DNA from: Symsagittifera roscoffensis
Taxonomy: Eukaryota > Xenacoelomorpha > Acoela > Convolutidae
Reading direction: 5' to 3'
Length of the DNA: 32,548 nucleotides
Assembly (NCBI RefSeq): GCF_963678635.1
Contig: NW_026971626.1
Coordinates: 64,001 to 96,548, forward strand
Of the stretch, positions 9,783-21,126 are shown piece by piece (positions within the stretch are counted from its first letter, which is position 1; every line of letters begins with the position of its first letter). Position numbers and translations under genes: made by a program. The notes under the pieces are model-generated. The model did not search any database, had not been told where the DNA came from, and saw only the letters and a list, made by a program, of their open reading frames with translations.

Positions 9783-10769
9783 TGCAAACAATGCTGACGA
9801 TTTCAGTATACAAGCTATTCCGGTTTTTTATACCATTAAGGAGCTTTGAAAATAGCTATATTTGTTAATTTGGTAATGTGCTGTTTTTATTAACGCGTAG
9901 TGTCTATATGCAAACGAAATGCGGTTGTTAAATCATTCCAGATTGAATTCAAACCAATAATTGGATCCAAATATGGATTTTTTGCCAAACTATTGTTTTG
10001 AAAAACGAAAAAATATTTATATAAAACAGCGTATATTTCTGTTCGAAAGGCTATCAAAAGCTAAATGAGCCACGAGAAGTAGCAATCAGAAATTTCAAGG
10101 CTCCGCCCTGACGCGAGAAGTCTTGTTTTCAGTTTTGTAGACCAATAAAAAAAAAGTTTTAGATATCAGCTGTGGCAAAGCTGAATAGCTATGCTATAGC
10201 CTCGTGACAGTATTGTTTTTGCATGGGGATAAATATAAAAAAGTGGTGAATGCGTTTCAGATTTATAAAATAAAGTGAAAAGTGGTAAGATGGCAAGAAA
10301 ATGGCTATAGACGTAATTCCTTCTGATTAGAATGTACTAGAACAAAGTACCATGCTTAACTCTCAGTTTCAGCTAAGGAAAACTTGAAGATACGTAAGTA
10401 TATTATGTTTACCACTCGGTATGTTCTTTTTTATAACGATTTATGATATTTGAAGGGGTTGATTTGTTTTTACATTTTTCTTGGTAACGTTTTTGCTTGA
10501 CGAGATAACTTAGCAACTATTTAAGGGTTTTTTTATAAATTTTAATCACGTTTTGCAACTTACATTCTGTAAAATTTTGCATTTTAAACTAGTTCTTGTG
10601 GCTGGTTGTACATCAATTTTATAAAAAAAAAGTGAAACCTATTCTTTGTTCAGTGATGTGCATGGCCAGGAGAAGTTTATATAAATGGATAGATATCTAA
10701 AAAATTCATTTTTTTTTCTTCATTTGAGCAAAGGGTTGATAAGTTGATAGGATGGTTTAAAAAACATTT

Positions 10770-11115
10770 TCAATTTTTTTTCTTCAATTGAACCCCACGC
10801 GATATATTAAGTACAAAAGGATGCTTTTAGCGCTTTAAATTTTAATAATGAGAATAGCCTCAATTCCATTCGGAACAATTAAATCCCCCGTTTGCGCGTG
10901 TCATAAGAACGCATTATGTCGAGCCTTATTTGTACCAAATTAGCGAAATTTGCGATTTGCTAAGTATCCATCTGTTTATGAAAATAGATCACAGGTGAAA
11001 CAGACTATGCTTTTTGGGCTTCGGGATAAAATATCTATCAGATGATATAAAACAGTTCAAAAAGATTTTTGTATGAAAGTCGAAAATTGACAGAGTAAAT
11101 AACCACCCAAGGCAA
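10770..11115 (+). repeat. Dispersed repeat core, copy B
   Basis: This is an older copy of the core: GAACCCCACGCGATATATTAAGTAC, AGATCACAGGTGAAACAG, AGATGATATAAAACAG and GAAAGTCGAAAATTG follow in the same order and spacing as in copy A. Ends are not clear. The stretch from 10126 to 10770 before it shows nothing recognisable. Confidence 0.65.
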
Positions 11116-11329
11116 AAGCATTGGGTCATTTTCTTCAAAAAACTAGAAAAAAACTAGATCTGTTTGGAAGAACTAGAAAAAAAAGAAAAGAAAAATCCAT
11201 AAATAATTTGAAGGTTTTAAAGTCATCTGATATCTTATCTCTGAAAATTTCAATCGCGATCCAAAACGGGTATGTCGCTAATCTTGTGAGACAAAATTGG
11301 GTTGTGACGCGACCCAAAAAAACACACCG

Positions 11330-12485
11330 CGGTTTTGCGCGACTCAAAAAAGATGTTGCAACTTTGTGCTACAAAAAAATTGTAATCAACTTTGCGCTAT
11401 CAAAGAAAACAGCGCAACTTGAGCCTCTCCCGTAAGTTAAATTTGCCGACTTTGCGCGACTTTAAGCTTTCTGCACAACTTTGCGCGACAAAATAGATTT
11501 AAGGCGGCTCTGCGCGACCCAATTAATTATATTGAAATTTTTGGCGACCAATCGAGTTTTTTGTGCGCCTGGAAATTTATTTGTTCCGAATTTCTGCTCG
11601 ACTTTGAGCGATGTGGAAACTTCTGCGCGACCATGACGTTTACCTTTAAGCAAGTTTAAGCAAATTATATCGCTTTTGTGCCAAATTTATGTGACGGCAA
11701 ATAAGGTTAAAATTATAAATAAGCTTAACACCGTGCAACTTCACTGCTGCCCTTTAGTACCCAGTCTGTGAGCTAACAAATGTTTTACTAAATACAATTT
11801 TGAAACAATTTTCACACCAAGTTTGGTCCTAAAAAAATCAATTTGCTCTATAACCCTTAGCGTACAGCCTTACAAACCAACCGGCCTCACTCGATTTATG
11901 ACTCACTCGGTTTTGCGCGACTCAAAAAAGATGTTGCAACTTTGTGCTACAAAAAAATTGTAATCAACTTTGCGCTATCAAAGAAAACAGCGCAACTTGA
12001 GCCTCTCCCGTAAGTTAAATTTGCCGACTTTGCGCGACTTTAAGCTTTCTGCACAACTTTGCGCGACAAAATAGATTTAAGGCGGCTCTGCGCGACCCAA
12101 TTAATTATATTGAAATTTTTGGCGACCAATCGAGTTTTTTGTGCGCCTGGAAATTTATTTGTTCCGAATTTCTGCTCGACTTTGAGCGATGTGGAAACTT
12201 CTGCGCGACCATGACGTTTACCTTTAAGCAAGTTTAAGCAAATTATATCGCTTTTGTGCCAAATTTATGTGACGGCAAATAAGGTTAAAATTATAAATAA
12301 GCTTAACACCGTGCAACTTCACTGCTGCCCTTTAGTACCCAGTCTGTGAGCTAACAAATGTTTTACTAAATACAATTTTGAAACAATTTTCACACCAAGT
12401 TTGGTCCTAAAAAAATCAATTTGCTCTATAACCTTTAGCGTACAGCCTTACAAACCAACCGGCCTCACTCGATTTATGACTCACT
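11330..12485. repeat. 578-bp tandem duplication
   Basis: Bases 11330-11907 are repeated at 11908-12485 with about one difference that I can find (CCCTTAG against CCTTTAG). The unit holds a cluster of TTTGCGCGAC or TCTGCGCGAC motifs in otherwise AT-rich DNA. Identical 63-codon - strand frames at 11462-11653 and 12040-12231 are simply carried by the duplication; they contain nothing I recognise and are not called as genes. An assembly duplication is possible. Confidence 0.93.
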
Positions 12486-13109
12486 CGATTTATAAATCGT
12501 TATGAAACAATTAAACAACTGCCATTCGCGCCGAAAAAGGCAGAGTTTTCTAAAATAAACAACAGTGTAGATCTTGCTTCTAATAAGTAATGCATGATTG
12601 AACTGAAACTGAGATAAATTGCTAAGGAGTTTAATGATTAAATGCAATTATAGCAGTTTTTTGGAGCGTATTGGCCAACGTTTTTTTTGCCGTACACGGG
12701 GGCATTTTGGCTGGTCATGGGCTCGAATTCATGTGGCGTGGGGGGTTGTATGTTCGTGACTTTGTTTATGACTGCGCTCAGACTATTTTTGAGTCAAAAG
12801 CCCGCTGTTGTCTATAAAATTTGCTATAGCTAAGTGTTAGTTTTTGAGACAGTCTGAAAACAAAACTGACTTGGGTCGGTCGTCTACATGATTTCTGATT
12901 AACAAGGATGGCAATAATTTAGAAAGTTGCCAAAAGTTCGGACAGACTGAAATGATTAAAAAGAGTAATCTGCCATTTTTGAGCAATTTAGTTTTTAGAA
13001 GACCTGGAGACATAATTTGTGTCTGAAAAAATAGTTTTTGCATGCTAAAATGTCTGAAAAAAGTCATTTGCTCTTTTAAATTAATTCTGTCTGTCCCAAC
13101 TTTTTGCTC
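12486..13109. other. Region downstream of the receptor gene
   Basis: This lies 3' of the - strand receptor stop and should include its 3' UTR. No strong AATAAA was identified. A GTCTGAAAA/GACAGACTG phrase recurs between about 12845 and 13095. No gene is recognised. Confidence 0.5.
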
Positions 13110-13680
13110 TTAATTATTCAGTGATTCTTGTCTACTCCGAATTGACTGGCTGTTGCTTATTTCCGAGTTCCTTGAACAGAGGCTGCAAAAAAGTTGTCTG
13201 TAATAATAGCGAAGTCCTTTCCTGTTCTTCAGTTTGGTTCGTATGTAAGGATGGCGAAAAGAATACAGAAATGGGTTCAATAAAAACACTGCCCCGTACA
13301 ATGCTTGAAAGGAGATGAAAATCATCATCTGCACTTGTTCGACGTCGTATGTGTAGCTGTCTTCACACATCAAGATATTAAGTCGCATCGTTGAAGTCGC
13401 CATAAACATGGAACTCGGCAAGGCGACAAAAATGAAGAAAACTCCGACATAAAAGAAAGTCAGAGTAATTTTTCTCTGCTGCTCGAATCTTTTCTTCTCG
13501 GCTGCTTCTTTCAGGCTTGCATGGGAATCGTCTGAATTGAGTGCACATTTTGACGTGTCGTCCACGCTTACAGTTTCGATCATTTGACCTTCGGAGAACC
13601 GAGTTGAATTCGTGTTGTCAATTTGAGAATCGCCACTTTTTTCTAATTCGATTTGCTCTTTCTTTTGACAAAGAGGAATT
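13110..13680 (-). CDS. Class A GPCR, exon 3 (ICL3, TM6, TM7, tail)
   Basis: This is the last coding exon of the receptor whose other exons are at 16312-16788 and 21127-21431. It would supply one base of codon 261 and residues 262-450, ending at TAA 13112-13110. A polar third loop leads to TM6 (about 331-357), which has Phe and Pro at the usual 6.44 and 6.50 sites but Ala where the conserved CWxP Trp should be. TM7 (about 378-402) ends in a textbook NPxxY motif, NPFLY at 396-400, followed by a basic helix-8 region and a Ser-rich tail. The acceptor AG (13682-13681) leaves one base, matching the two-base donor of exon 2. The pyrimidine tract is weak, so this boundary is less certain than the domain call. 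An in-frame Met at 13583 is internal to the loop, not the true start. Confidence 0.85.
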
Positions 13681-15543
13681 CTTCCAGTGTACCGGTTTGA
13701 GAGGGTTTTTTAATAAACAATTTTTTGCGTTTTTAATAACTTTTTTGAACCAAGTGGTCGAAGCCATCGAAACAGTTTATTTGTGATTTTTCCTTACAAG
13801 CCCGAAACAAAGCTTCAAATTCTAAAACGATCTACATAAAGGCGTTAACAAAACTGCTATATGATTTTTGGTGCATTTTTATTCAAAATGTGACACTCTT
13901 TTTGTCATCTGAAACGATTAATACCATCCATTCCCAAATCCAAAGCACGCAAAAATTTAAACAATTTTTATACACAAAATTCGATGTTGTATTCCAAACT
14001 TTCAAATATATGCGCGACATTTGTCTGTTATCCCGAACAATTGTGCTTATTGAAATAGAAGATGTTGGCAACTTGTTTGCTTTTATTGTCTATCTTGAAG
14101 CCTTGAGTTCAAATTTTGAATGAAAAAGTTTTAGGCAGTCAATTTATTTTGAATTTCTCAGATGCTTGCAAGCTTCCAAACTTTTTTCATTGAATCGAAA
14201 ACTTCAAAAATTCAAAAAATTTCCCTAAAAGAAACTTGAAAAAATTTTGGAAAAAAATTCTTAAAACTTTTTTTACTTTTTCTTGGTCCTTTTTCTTTAA
14301 AGTGTTGTGCAATTATTGCCCTATTGTACTATAACTATCGACATTTTCTGAAAAAAGGAGACTGCTGAGCTTCAATTCTGCTCAAAACTGTTCTAACTTG
14401 AGACCTGCTCACTGTTGCTAACGACCTTGAAAGTTGTATCAACTAACAATTTAAATCAGTTGCTTTTTTAGAAGATTCTCAAATGATAAAATCAATTAAA
14501 CTACCTTCCTTCAATCAATTTTAAAGGTAATTCCAACTATTCTCGAAGCTAGTGAATTTTTAATTTCAGATTTGAAGTTGCGTTATTCTTTTTGATCCGA
14601 CTTTCGAAAAAATTCCAAAAAATTTATGCTTAGGGTTGTTTTTTTTATTACGTCTCAAATGGCATAACTCCCAAATGGAATAAAAATGAAAATTTTTTCA
14701 AATGGCATACATTTTTTGCATCAGTTGCATTCAAAAAGTAGAAAATAACTTTTTCGTGAACAATGTGAGAAAATTAGTCAATTCGAAAGTTGATTGACTT
14801 TCTATCTTGAACAAATCGTAGAATTTTTAATCAAAAGTAAGAAATTGTTTTACATCATGAAAGATATTGACTACCCGGGTTCAAAGACAACAAATTGTTT
14901 TTCTTTTTTTTTGAAGTTTTATGTATTAAGATTTTATTTAGGTTATAATTTGCGAATATGTCGCACAAAACTGCCCAAAAATGAATTGAGGCAAATTAAT
15001 CCGCAGTTTAATTTTTGTACCCCTCAAATTTTCACAAAACTTGGTGTTTGAGAATGTCAAAAACGTGAAAAAATGTTATGAAATGATCAACTAAGGCTTC
15101 GATGGCGTTTCCCTCCCCTAAATCCGCTACTACCGAGAATATTAAAAATGAATTCTTGCTGAAATCCTCAATTTTCAGTTTAAAATTTTCCGATGTGCAG
15201 GTGAGATAAATGGTTTTTCCACAAATTTGCTTTTCCGACCATCTGGCTAAAAAAAAACATTTCCTTTTCAATTTCATAAAATAACTCTGTCCTATTAAAT
15301 TCATCCGTTTTTACAGTTTTTAAAATTTTACCCTTAAGATCTAGTTTGTTTTTCTTAAAAACCATTTTTTTCCTCAAAAAATTGAAAATTTGTTCAAATT
15401 CAATTTCAACCGAATTATAACTTGCATCATATGAATTTTTTTTTTTGATTTTACAAAGCAAACGTTATTCGAAAAATAAAATCTACACGAAAGCTATTTT
15501 TTTCTGCTATTTTTTCTACAGGTCTATTTTTTCTGAAAAAAAA

Positions 15544-16257
15544 ACTGCTCGTATACCGGCGACGCTTTTAATGTTCCAACTTCCCCTTAACGTCTACTAA
15601 TAATTTCCAATTTTCTAGAAAACGATGAAATTTTCCAAAAAAAAACATTGAAAAATTTAACGAGCAAAAAATTGATTATTTTTTGAAAATCATTTGAAGT
15701 ACAAAAGCGATATAGTAAACACATAGTACTAATATAACTTATTAATTAGAATGAATAGCATGCCCCAATTCAATTTGAATTGGTTTCCAAGACGGATTAA
15801 ATCGCCGCTTACGCATTAACTGCTCGAAAATTGTCTCAAGTTGCCTATCTTTAAACCCCCATAATTTTACAAAAAACTATCACAGGTGAAATATCTTTTT
15901 AAATTTAAGCACAGGAAAATATGTTTTTTTGATAATTTAAGCAACTTGAAATTGGTCTGGGAAAAACCAGCCGAAACATTTTTTATTCAAAAAATAGTCG
16001 GAACAGTTGTTATTCATATAAAAGAAGCATGGCCGATTTTGTCTCATTTTTACGACAAGTTTCCAATGATTTTAAACATCATTTAACTCGCCTGAACAAA
16101 AAGTTAAAAATTGTTTAGGAAATCTGCATCAGTTCTATCTGTTGTCTTTTCTTTTTCAAAAATTAAGTGAGTTTGAACTTCATTCAAACCCAGTCGAAAC
16201 ATTATTTCATAGAGCTTAAAAGGCAGCCGGAACATTCAGATCCTTGATATGAGCAGT
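15544..16257. mobile_element. 714-bp element with ~45-bp inverted repeats (repeat copy C)
   Basis: The left end is ACTGCTCGTATACCGGCGAC and the right end, inverted, is ACTGCTCATATCAAGGATCT. Both continue after a variable part to AATGTTCC, CT, CC and TTAA about 45 bases in. Inside are CCCCATAATTTTAC, TATCACAGGTGAAATATC and TTTAAGCACAGGA of the dispersed-repeat core, plus a perfect CCAATTCAA/TTGAATTGG palindrome near 15764. It lies in intron 2 of the receptor, 55 bases from the exon 2 donor. No transposase is encoded. Confidence 0.7.
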
Positions 16258-16311
16258 CTCGTATATTTTATAATTTGGTCAGGAACAAAAATGAGGATAT
16301 AAAAAACACAC

Positions 16312-16788
16312 CTCGAAAATGGCCTGAGCAAAGGAGCCCACAAACTCTGTTTGAACACATTCGAAACCCGGACATAGACGACGACCATTAAAATAGACAG
16401 CAGCACCACCAGTATCATCTTGATCTGCGACCAAACGTTATAACTTATCAAACGAAAGTCATATTTGAAGTCGCAACATTCGTAACAAAGATATCCAAAG
16501 TCGTTGAAAACTATACCAGAAGCTGAAGGTTCTAGATAATCTACTTCGAAAATAATGAAGAAAATATAAGGCGTCAACATGATAGTGAATTGGAATGTTA
16601 CCAGTAGAAGTATCATGATCATAAAGTTACGCATATTGCTTCTACGGAATACCGATTTATACCGATGAGGACTCAAAATTGCAAAGTAGCGGTTCATCGT
16701 CATCAAAAAGAGCATGAGCAATGAAAAAAGAGTTAAGAACTCATCAAAGCAAAGGAGAAGTCCGTTGAACAAGTGTACTCCAACATTC
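16312..16788 (-). CDS. Class A GPCR, exon 2 (TM3-TM5)
   Basis: This is the middle exon of the receptor, supplying the third base of codon 102, residues 103-260 and two bases of codon 261. TM3 (about 112-136) has Asp117 at position 3.32, Ser at 3.39, and NRY at 134-136 in place of DRY, followed by the usual Pro at 3.57. TM4 is about 156-182. The second outer loop contains Cys203, 206 and 207. TM5 is about 223-244. The conserved disulfide Cys at 3.25 is missing. The open frame extends to 16236 and upstream to Met 16805, but an acceptor (TCCAG, AG at 16790-16789) and a donor (CGAG/GTGTGT at 16311) bracket the helix-coding part; sequence past the donor runs into a repeat element. Asp3.32 hints at an amine or peptide ligand, but the ligand cannot be named. 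Confidence 0.88.
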
Positions 16789-17107
16789 CTGGATTTTGAT
16801 AACATTTAGTTTTTGATAAGCAAATTCCTTACGATATGCTGTTGCACAAACTTGAAAACCTTTTTGACAGGCTAAAAGAAAAAAATAAGAACAGAACGCT
16901 GCTGTCATAATGGCTTACAAATTTTCAATCAAAACTGTCATTGCAAACTATTTAAATTAACATAATACAAAAAAGGTTTGTCTGTTTTTTTAAAAATTTT
17001 CCATAAACTTGTTAGTGTAATTTAGGAGAAGTAGAGAGGGTTTAGCTTGCTTGGGGCTGTTAAAAAAATTGTCTGCTGCGCACGTTCACATTTTGATTCG
17101 ATGCTGT

Positions 17108-17191
17108 CAAATGCCGTTTTCGTTTTTTGGCTGTCCATCACCGAACTTGGAAATTCGGTGGTGGTTAGGCAAAAACGGAAAACAGTGTTTG
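17108..17191. ncRNA. 84-nt near-perfect hairpin, pre-miRNA-like or mini-foldback
   Basis: Arms 17108-17145 and 17154-17191 pair in one register with no bulges: 33 of 38 positions pair, counting a few G-T wobbles. Mismatches lie at the fifth to sixth turn and near the base, and the loop is CTTGGAAA. The size and shape fit a microRNA precursor, but a very short inverted-repeat transposon relic would look the same. Sequence alone does not decide which arm or strand would be used. Confidence 0.45.
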
Positions 17192-18781
17192 CCAATTTGG
17201 CCGAATTAAAAAATTGACATTAGCAAAAAGCGACTATTTCACTGCTCCAACCAGAATATAACCTCTCCATTCCTTCCAAAAAACCCAATTTATTATGATT
17301 AGTATTATCAATAGAAAAAAAAACTGACATTTTTTTGGAATTTTTTCAGGCTATATATTGCGATCGATTTTTTTTTTGAAAAATTTTTCTTTAGCATTGT
17401 TTTGTTATAAAAACTTTGTTACAGCTATTTTGAAACAAAAAAAATTAGGACCAAGATTGTAACCTAACATGGTTTCTATGAAGTTTTTTAAAATTTTAAT
17501 CTCCTAATTTTTGGCGATGGTTTTAGAAAAAAATCATTATACCTAAGAATCAAGATGCAGTCTATAAGATAAAGTGAGGCTCTTTTCTGATATATTTTGC
17601 TCATCAAATGTTTTTGTAGATTCAGCGTAACTTTAAATTTACTAAAACAAGACAAAAAGACCCATTTCGGGGGTAAAGTTTGCCCCCAAAATTGGAAAAA
17701 TGAATTGCACCATAACAGTTCTGGCAAAAATCTAAACAACTTGGATTCTCTTTTTTTTCCAGCTTCAACTCAACTTGAGAAAAACGGGTTTGAAAAAAAT
17801 CATGTTTCGTTCATTTTGTCCAGATAATGTAAAGCAGCACTGTAGATTCAAACGAAAATAGAAAAAATCAAAATAGGTGTTTTGTTTGCAACCAGAAAAT
17901 TTTATGTGATAATCTAAACGCAGATATAACAAAAAATGGCATGTTTTTAAGCATTCAAGTTTTCATATTGAAGAAAAATTTTAAGCCAAACATAAAAGTT
18001 TTGTTTTTTAATATAATTATGTCTGGATGAAGATCTAGATATTAACATAGACTTAGACAGCAAAAAGTCAAAATGTAGTATTTTATCTTGGCGGGTCTTG
18101 GAACTTGATCTATGGTTTCCGTATTAGAAAAATCTTTTGCTATTGTGCTCTCAGACAAAAATCTAAAGCTTCAAGTCATTAAAAAATATATAGTTTATTT
18201 TTTCTAATCATGCAACTCCCTTTACGAAAAAACGATAGTGATACTTATTCCATAGATGTGGACTATAAAGATTTGACTATAAAGCTTACGAAATTATAAA
18301 ATTATCTTTTTTCTTTTAATGGAAACTGTATGGCTGGCATTTTTTAGTCAACCCGGATTCATATTTTTGATGTTTTGTGATCAAAACCTTTGAACACTTT
18401 TGGTTGACTTCTTCGCCTGTTTTTTGTTTCAAAATTGCTCACGGTTTAAAGGTTTATAGTCATCATAACTTTTTAATTTGGTCGTCCGAAAAGGGTGCAA
18501 ACTGTCAAAGTTTTCTAAAACCAAACCCCTTGAGAAAATCCTCGATCTGTTTTTTTAACTGATAATTTTTTTGCTTTGTAAGTAGTTTTTTTTTAATTTT
18601 TCGTTGGCCAGGTTTTGTAATCGCAATCGTCAACCAGTTTTAAATCGCTGCATAAAACACTTAGATTTCCTAAACCTTTTGAGCGAAAAAAAAGCTCTGT
18701 CGTTTTTCTTCTGTTAGCTCAATGACTTTAGTACATTTGTTTTACAGGAGATCTTAAAAGCGTTTTCGAATAATTATTCAC

Positions 18782-20356
18782 ATGCATAAATGTCTGCTCA
18801 GATCAATTTTGAGATATACAAAAAACTCAAAAAAAAATACGTGGACGAGAAAGCATTTTTGCTGTACTTTGAACAAAAGGGACAAGGCCTTTCAAATACA
18901 GTTATCAAATCCAATTGAAAACGATCACAATTTCTATGTAAGGTTAAAGAATGAGAACAAAATACAATTTCGAGACGCTAAAAAAGAACGCAATGCAAAA
19001 ACACTGTGGAAAATAAGAATTTTAAGAACAAGTTATCATTCTCTAAAACACTTACAAAAACCCAAAACAAATACTGATTCACCTCCCTTGCCTTTTAGGT
19101 AAAGTGTTTTTGCATGTAATGGCAGGCAGTTTTCTGAACAATTACCTCACTTGAATGTACTTGAAACAAAACAAAACAAACTGAGATCAATGGTTATTTC
19201 AATCACTGATGTAAAAGGAGTCTCAAAAATCATTAAACAAATGAAAATTAAGAATTTTTGTTGCCATGATGTTCTGAGTAATAAAATTTTAAGACTGTGT
19301 TCACCAGACATTGATGAATACCTAGCCTTTGCTATAAATAAAAAGAATGTATCTTCCCCAATTGTCTGAAAATTGCAGAATTTTGTGCCCGAGTTAAAAA
19401 AAAAAGGAAAGATAAAAGAGCCTGAACCTTGTAAACTTTTAAGTCTTATAATATCGTTGAGGAGTGCTTTCGAGAAAGCCTCCGTTTAATGAATTTTAAC
19501 GGTTTTTTGCAAGTTGCAGCTATTTTTAAAGCAACAATTGGGTTTCCGTACAAAATGGGGGAGGTCAGGCAATCTTCAATGAACTTAAAAAACTGTTCGA
19601 TACTCTAGATCATCAGATATTAATAAAAGTTAGAATGCTATGTTTACAGAGGACCAATATTTGAAATAATGAAAAACTACTTAAGTAATCGGTGTCAAGA
19701 CGTTACAGAAAAAAATCTTTCCTCAAAAAGTCTGCCAGTTTTAACTGGAGTACCACAGGGATCAATCTTGTAACTTCTTTTGTTTTTCAAACATATAATA
19801 GATTTTTCAAAACAATGACAGACTAGCAAAGAAACACATTTTGTGCGGCTAATAGAAATATTTTCGTTTTTAGAAAAAATTTTTTTGAGAGAATCCAAAT
19901 CAATGATTAATTTATTGCAAATAAATTATTAATTAATTCATCTAAGCGTAAAATTGATGTAATTTGGAAAATTAAAGCCATCGGAAATATCTATTTGCGA
20001 TAAATTATTACATATAAATAGATGTTCACGTTGATAGCAATTTACTATTTGATGATCATTTAATTTATGTGGTTTTAAAATTAAAGAGTTTCTGTGATGT
20101 TATTTACAAATTAAGAGATAATTAGCTAGTGAAGTTTCTTCTCGTATTCTACAAATATCATGCAAAAAGCATTACAGCATTTGGCACCTTGATCTATGGT
20201 TCTACCTGCTTCGCTCGACTAGAAAACATTGAACAAAGACAGCGGAGAAAAATAAGAACAAATTTTTCCTTGCAAATACATGATTCGATAAGCGAGAACT
20301 TGAAAAATTCAAATTTGAACACAGTTCTCAAACTTTTTGTCGTTGAGGTTCAATAA
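18782..20356 (+). mobile_element. Degenerate non-LTR retrotransposon (LINE), RT and C-terminal part
   Basis: Broken frames on the + strand follow the order of a Jockey/CR1-like ORF2. At 18782-19102 lies the polar pre-RT segment. At 19151-19369 is the early RT segment, with the pattern of HDVLSNKILRLCSPDIDEYL. At about 19735-19775 GVPQGSIL, the RT hallmark motif, is followed at once by a stop. At 20030-20356 is the C-terminal part, with DDHLIYVVLKLKSFCDVIYK and a YGSTCFARLENIEQRQRRK stretch typical of the post-RT region. Many stops and frame changes show that it is long dead. It sits in receptor intron 1 in the opposite orientation. The endonuclease domain is not seen. Confidence 0.85.
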
Positions 20357-21126
20357 GAATTTTCTAAATGTCTTTATAATTCTTCCCCTTTGTGCTTGAA
20401 TGATAGAGCAGGAACCAACTCACAGTAATCCCGTAAGCTTAACCAAAACACAGTCAGAAAAAAGGTCACTAGCGACTCTTCTTAAAAAACCTATTATTGG
20501 GCAAAACTTTTGGGTCTCATTCCAGCAGAGATAAATATGTTCACTCTGCTAATCAGCATGTCAAGATGATTGAAAAAACTATATATCAGAGAAATAGATG
20601 ACATTTTCTTCTTTTAAGTGTTTCCTTAAACTATGATTTCATTCATGCCACTTAATTGTCTACAAGGCCTCCAATTAGGAGAGCTTGTTATTTCATTTTG
20701 AGTGCTTGTCAAACAAGACAAAATTATATACTTAATAGTATGTATTTTTTGACTGTTTTCTTATTATGACTAATCTATTTTAATCGACGTTTATAAACAG
20801 GTGCAACTACAGTACCGTTAAACTTGCCAAGGCTTGGCCCTTCTCCATTAAACAAAAACCTCCTCTATAACTGGATCATTAATGCGAAATAACGACAATG
20901 GAGATCGAATTGCTTGAATTTGAATTGCCCTTTTCAATATAAAGCTTTTGTTAAACAATATCGATTCGGATTGGTGGTAATTTTTTAATCATTATTTAAT
21001 GGTTAATTGTCGAAAAAACCTCAAAGCATTTTTTCAAAGTCATACCATGGCAATTTTGTAAGTTAATTTTTTGAAGTTACTTTTTCTAGGTTTTTTAGGT
21101 AAGTCGAGGATCATAATAAATGTTAC

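Larger units (their letters stand above)
8527..10125. mobile_element. 1.6-kb element bounded by ~30-bp inverted repeats
   Basis: The left end starts CAAGACTGCTCGTATCAGGG and the right end, read inward on the - strand, starts CAAGACTTCTCGCGTCAGGG. About 24 of the first 29 bases agree. The left end continues into AATGTTCCGACTGCCTTTTAA, also found at both ends of the 15.5-kb element. The interior contains the dispersed-repeat core (about 8620-9045) and T-rich repeats near 9700. A 116-codon - strand ORF at 9463-9813 has no recognised domain and is partly made of the simple repeat. I see no clear target duplication. Confidence 0.6.
16789..21126 (-). other. Receptor intron 1 (4.3 kb)
   Basis: The donor CTTG/GTAACA (GT at 21126-21125) and acceptor ATCCAG/G (AG at 16790-16789) are in matching phase. 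The joined codon is TGG, Trp102, which is the conserved Trp of the first outer loop, and G three residues on is also as expected. The intron carries an 84-nt hairpin near 17.1 kb and a degenerate LINE on the opposite strand at 18.8-20.4 kb. The stretches 17192-18781 and 20357-21126 show no recognisable feature. Confidence 0.75.

Noticed and set aside
9463-9813. 116-codon - strand ORF as a transposase
   Set aside because: Part of it is a translated simple repeat, and no DDE or zinc-finger pattern is visible.
11462-12231. Two identical 63-codon ORFs as duplicated genes
   Set aside because: Identity is due to the 578-bp DNA duplication; no domain, no start context and no codon bias.
13110-13583. 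TM6-TM7 segment as a separate short gene starting at Met 13583
   Set aside because: The frame is open upstream through a typical third loop to a splice acceptor, and the missing helices lie upstream on the same strand in matching phase.
16236-16805. TM3-5 open frame as a complete 189-residue gene
   Set aside because: Its first residues precede an acceptor and its last ones run past a donor into an inverted-repeat element; only the middle is receptor-like.
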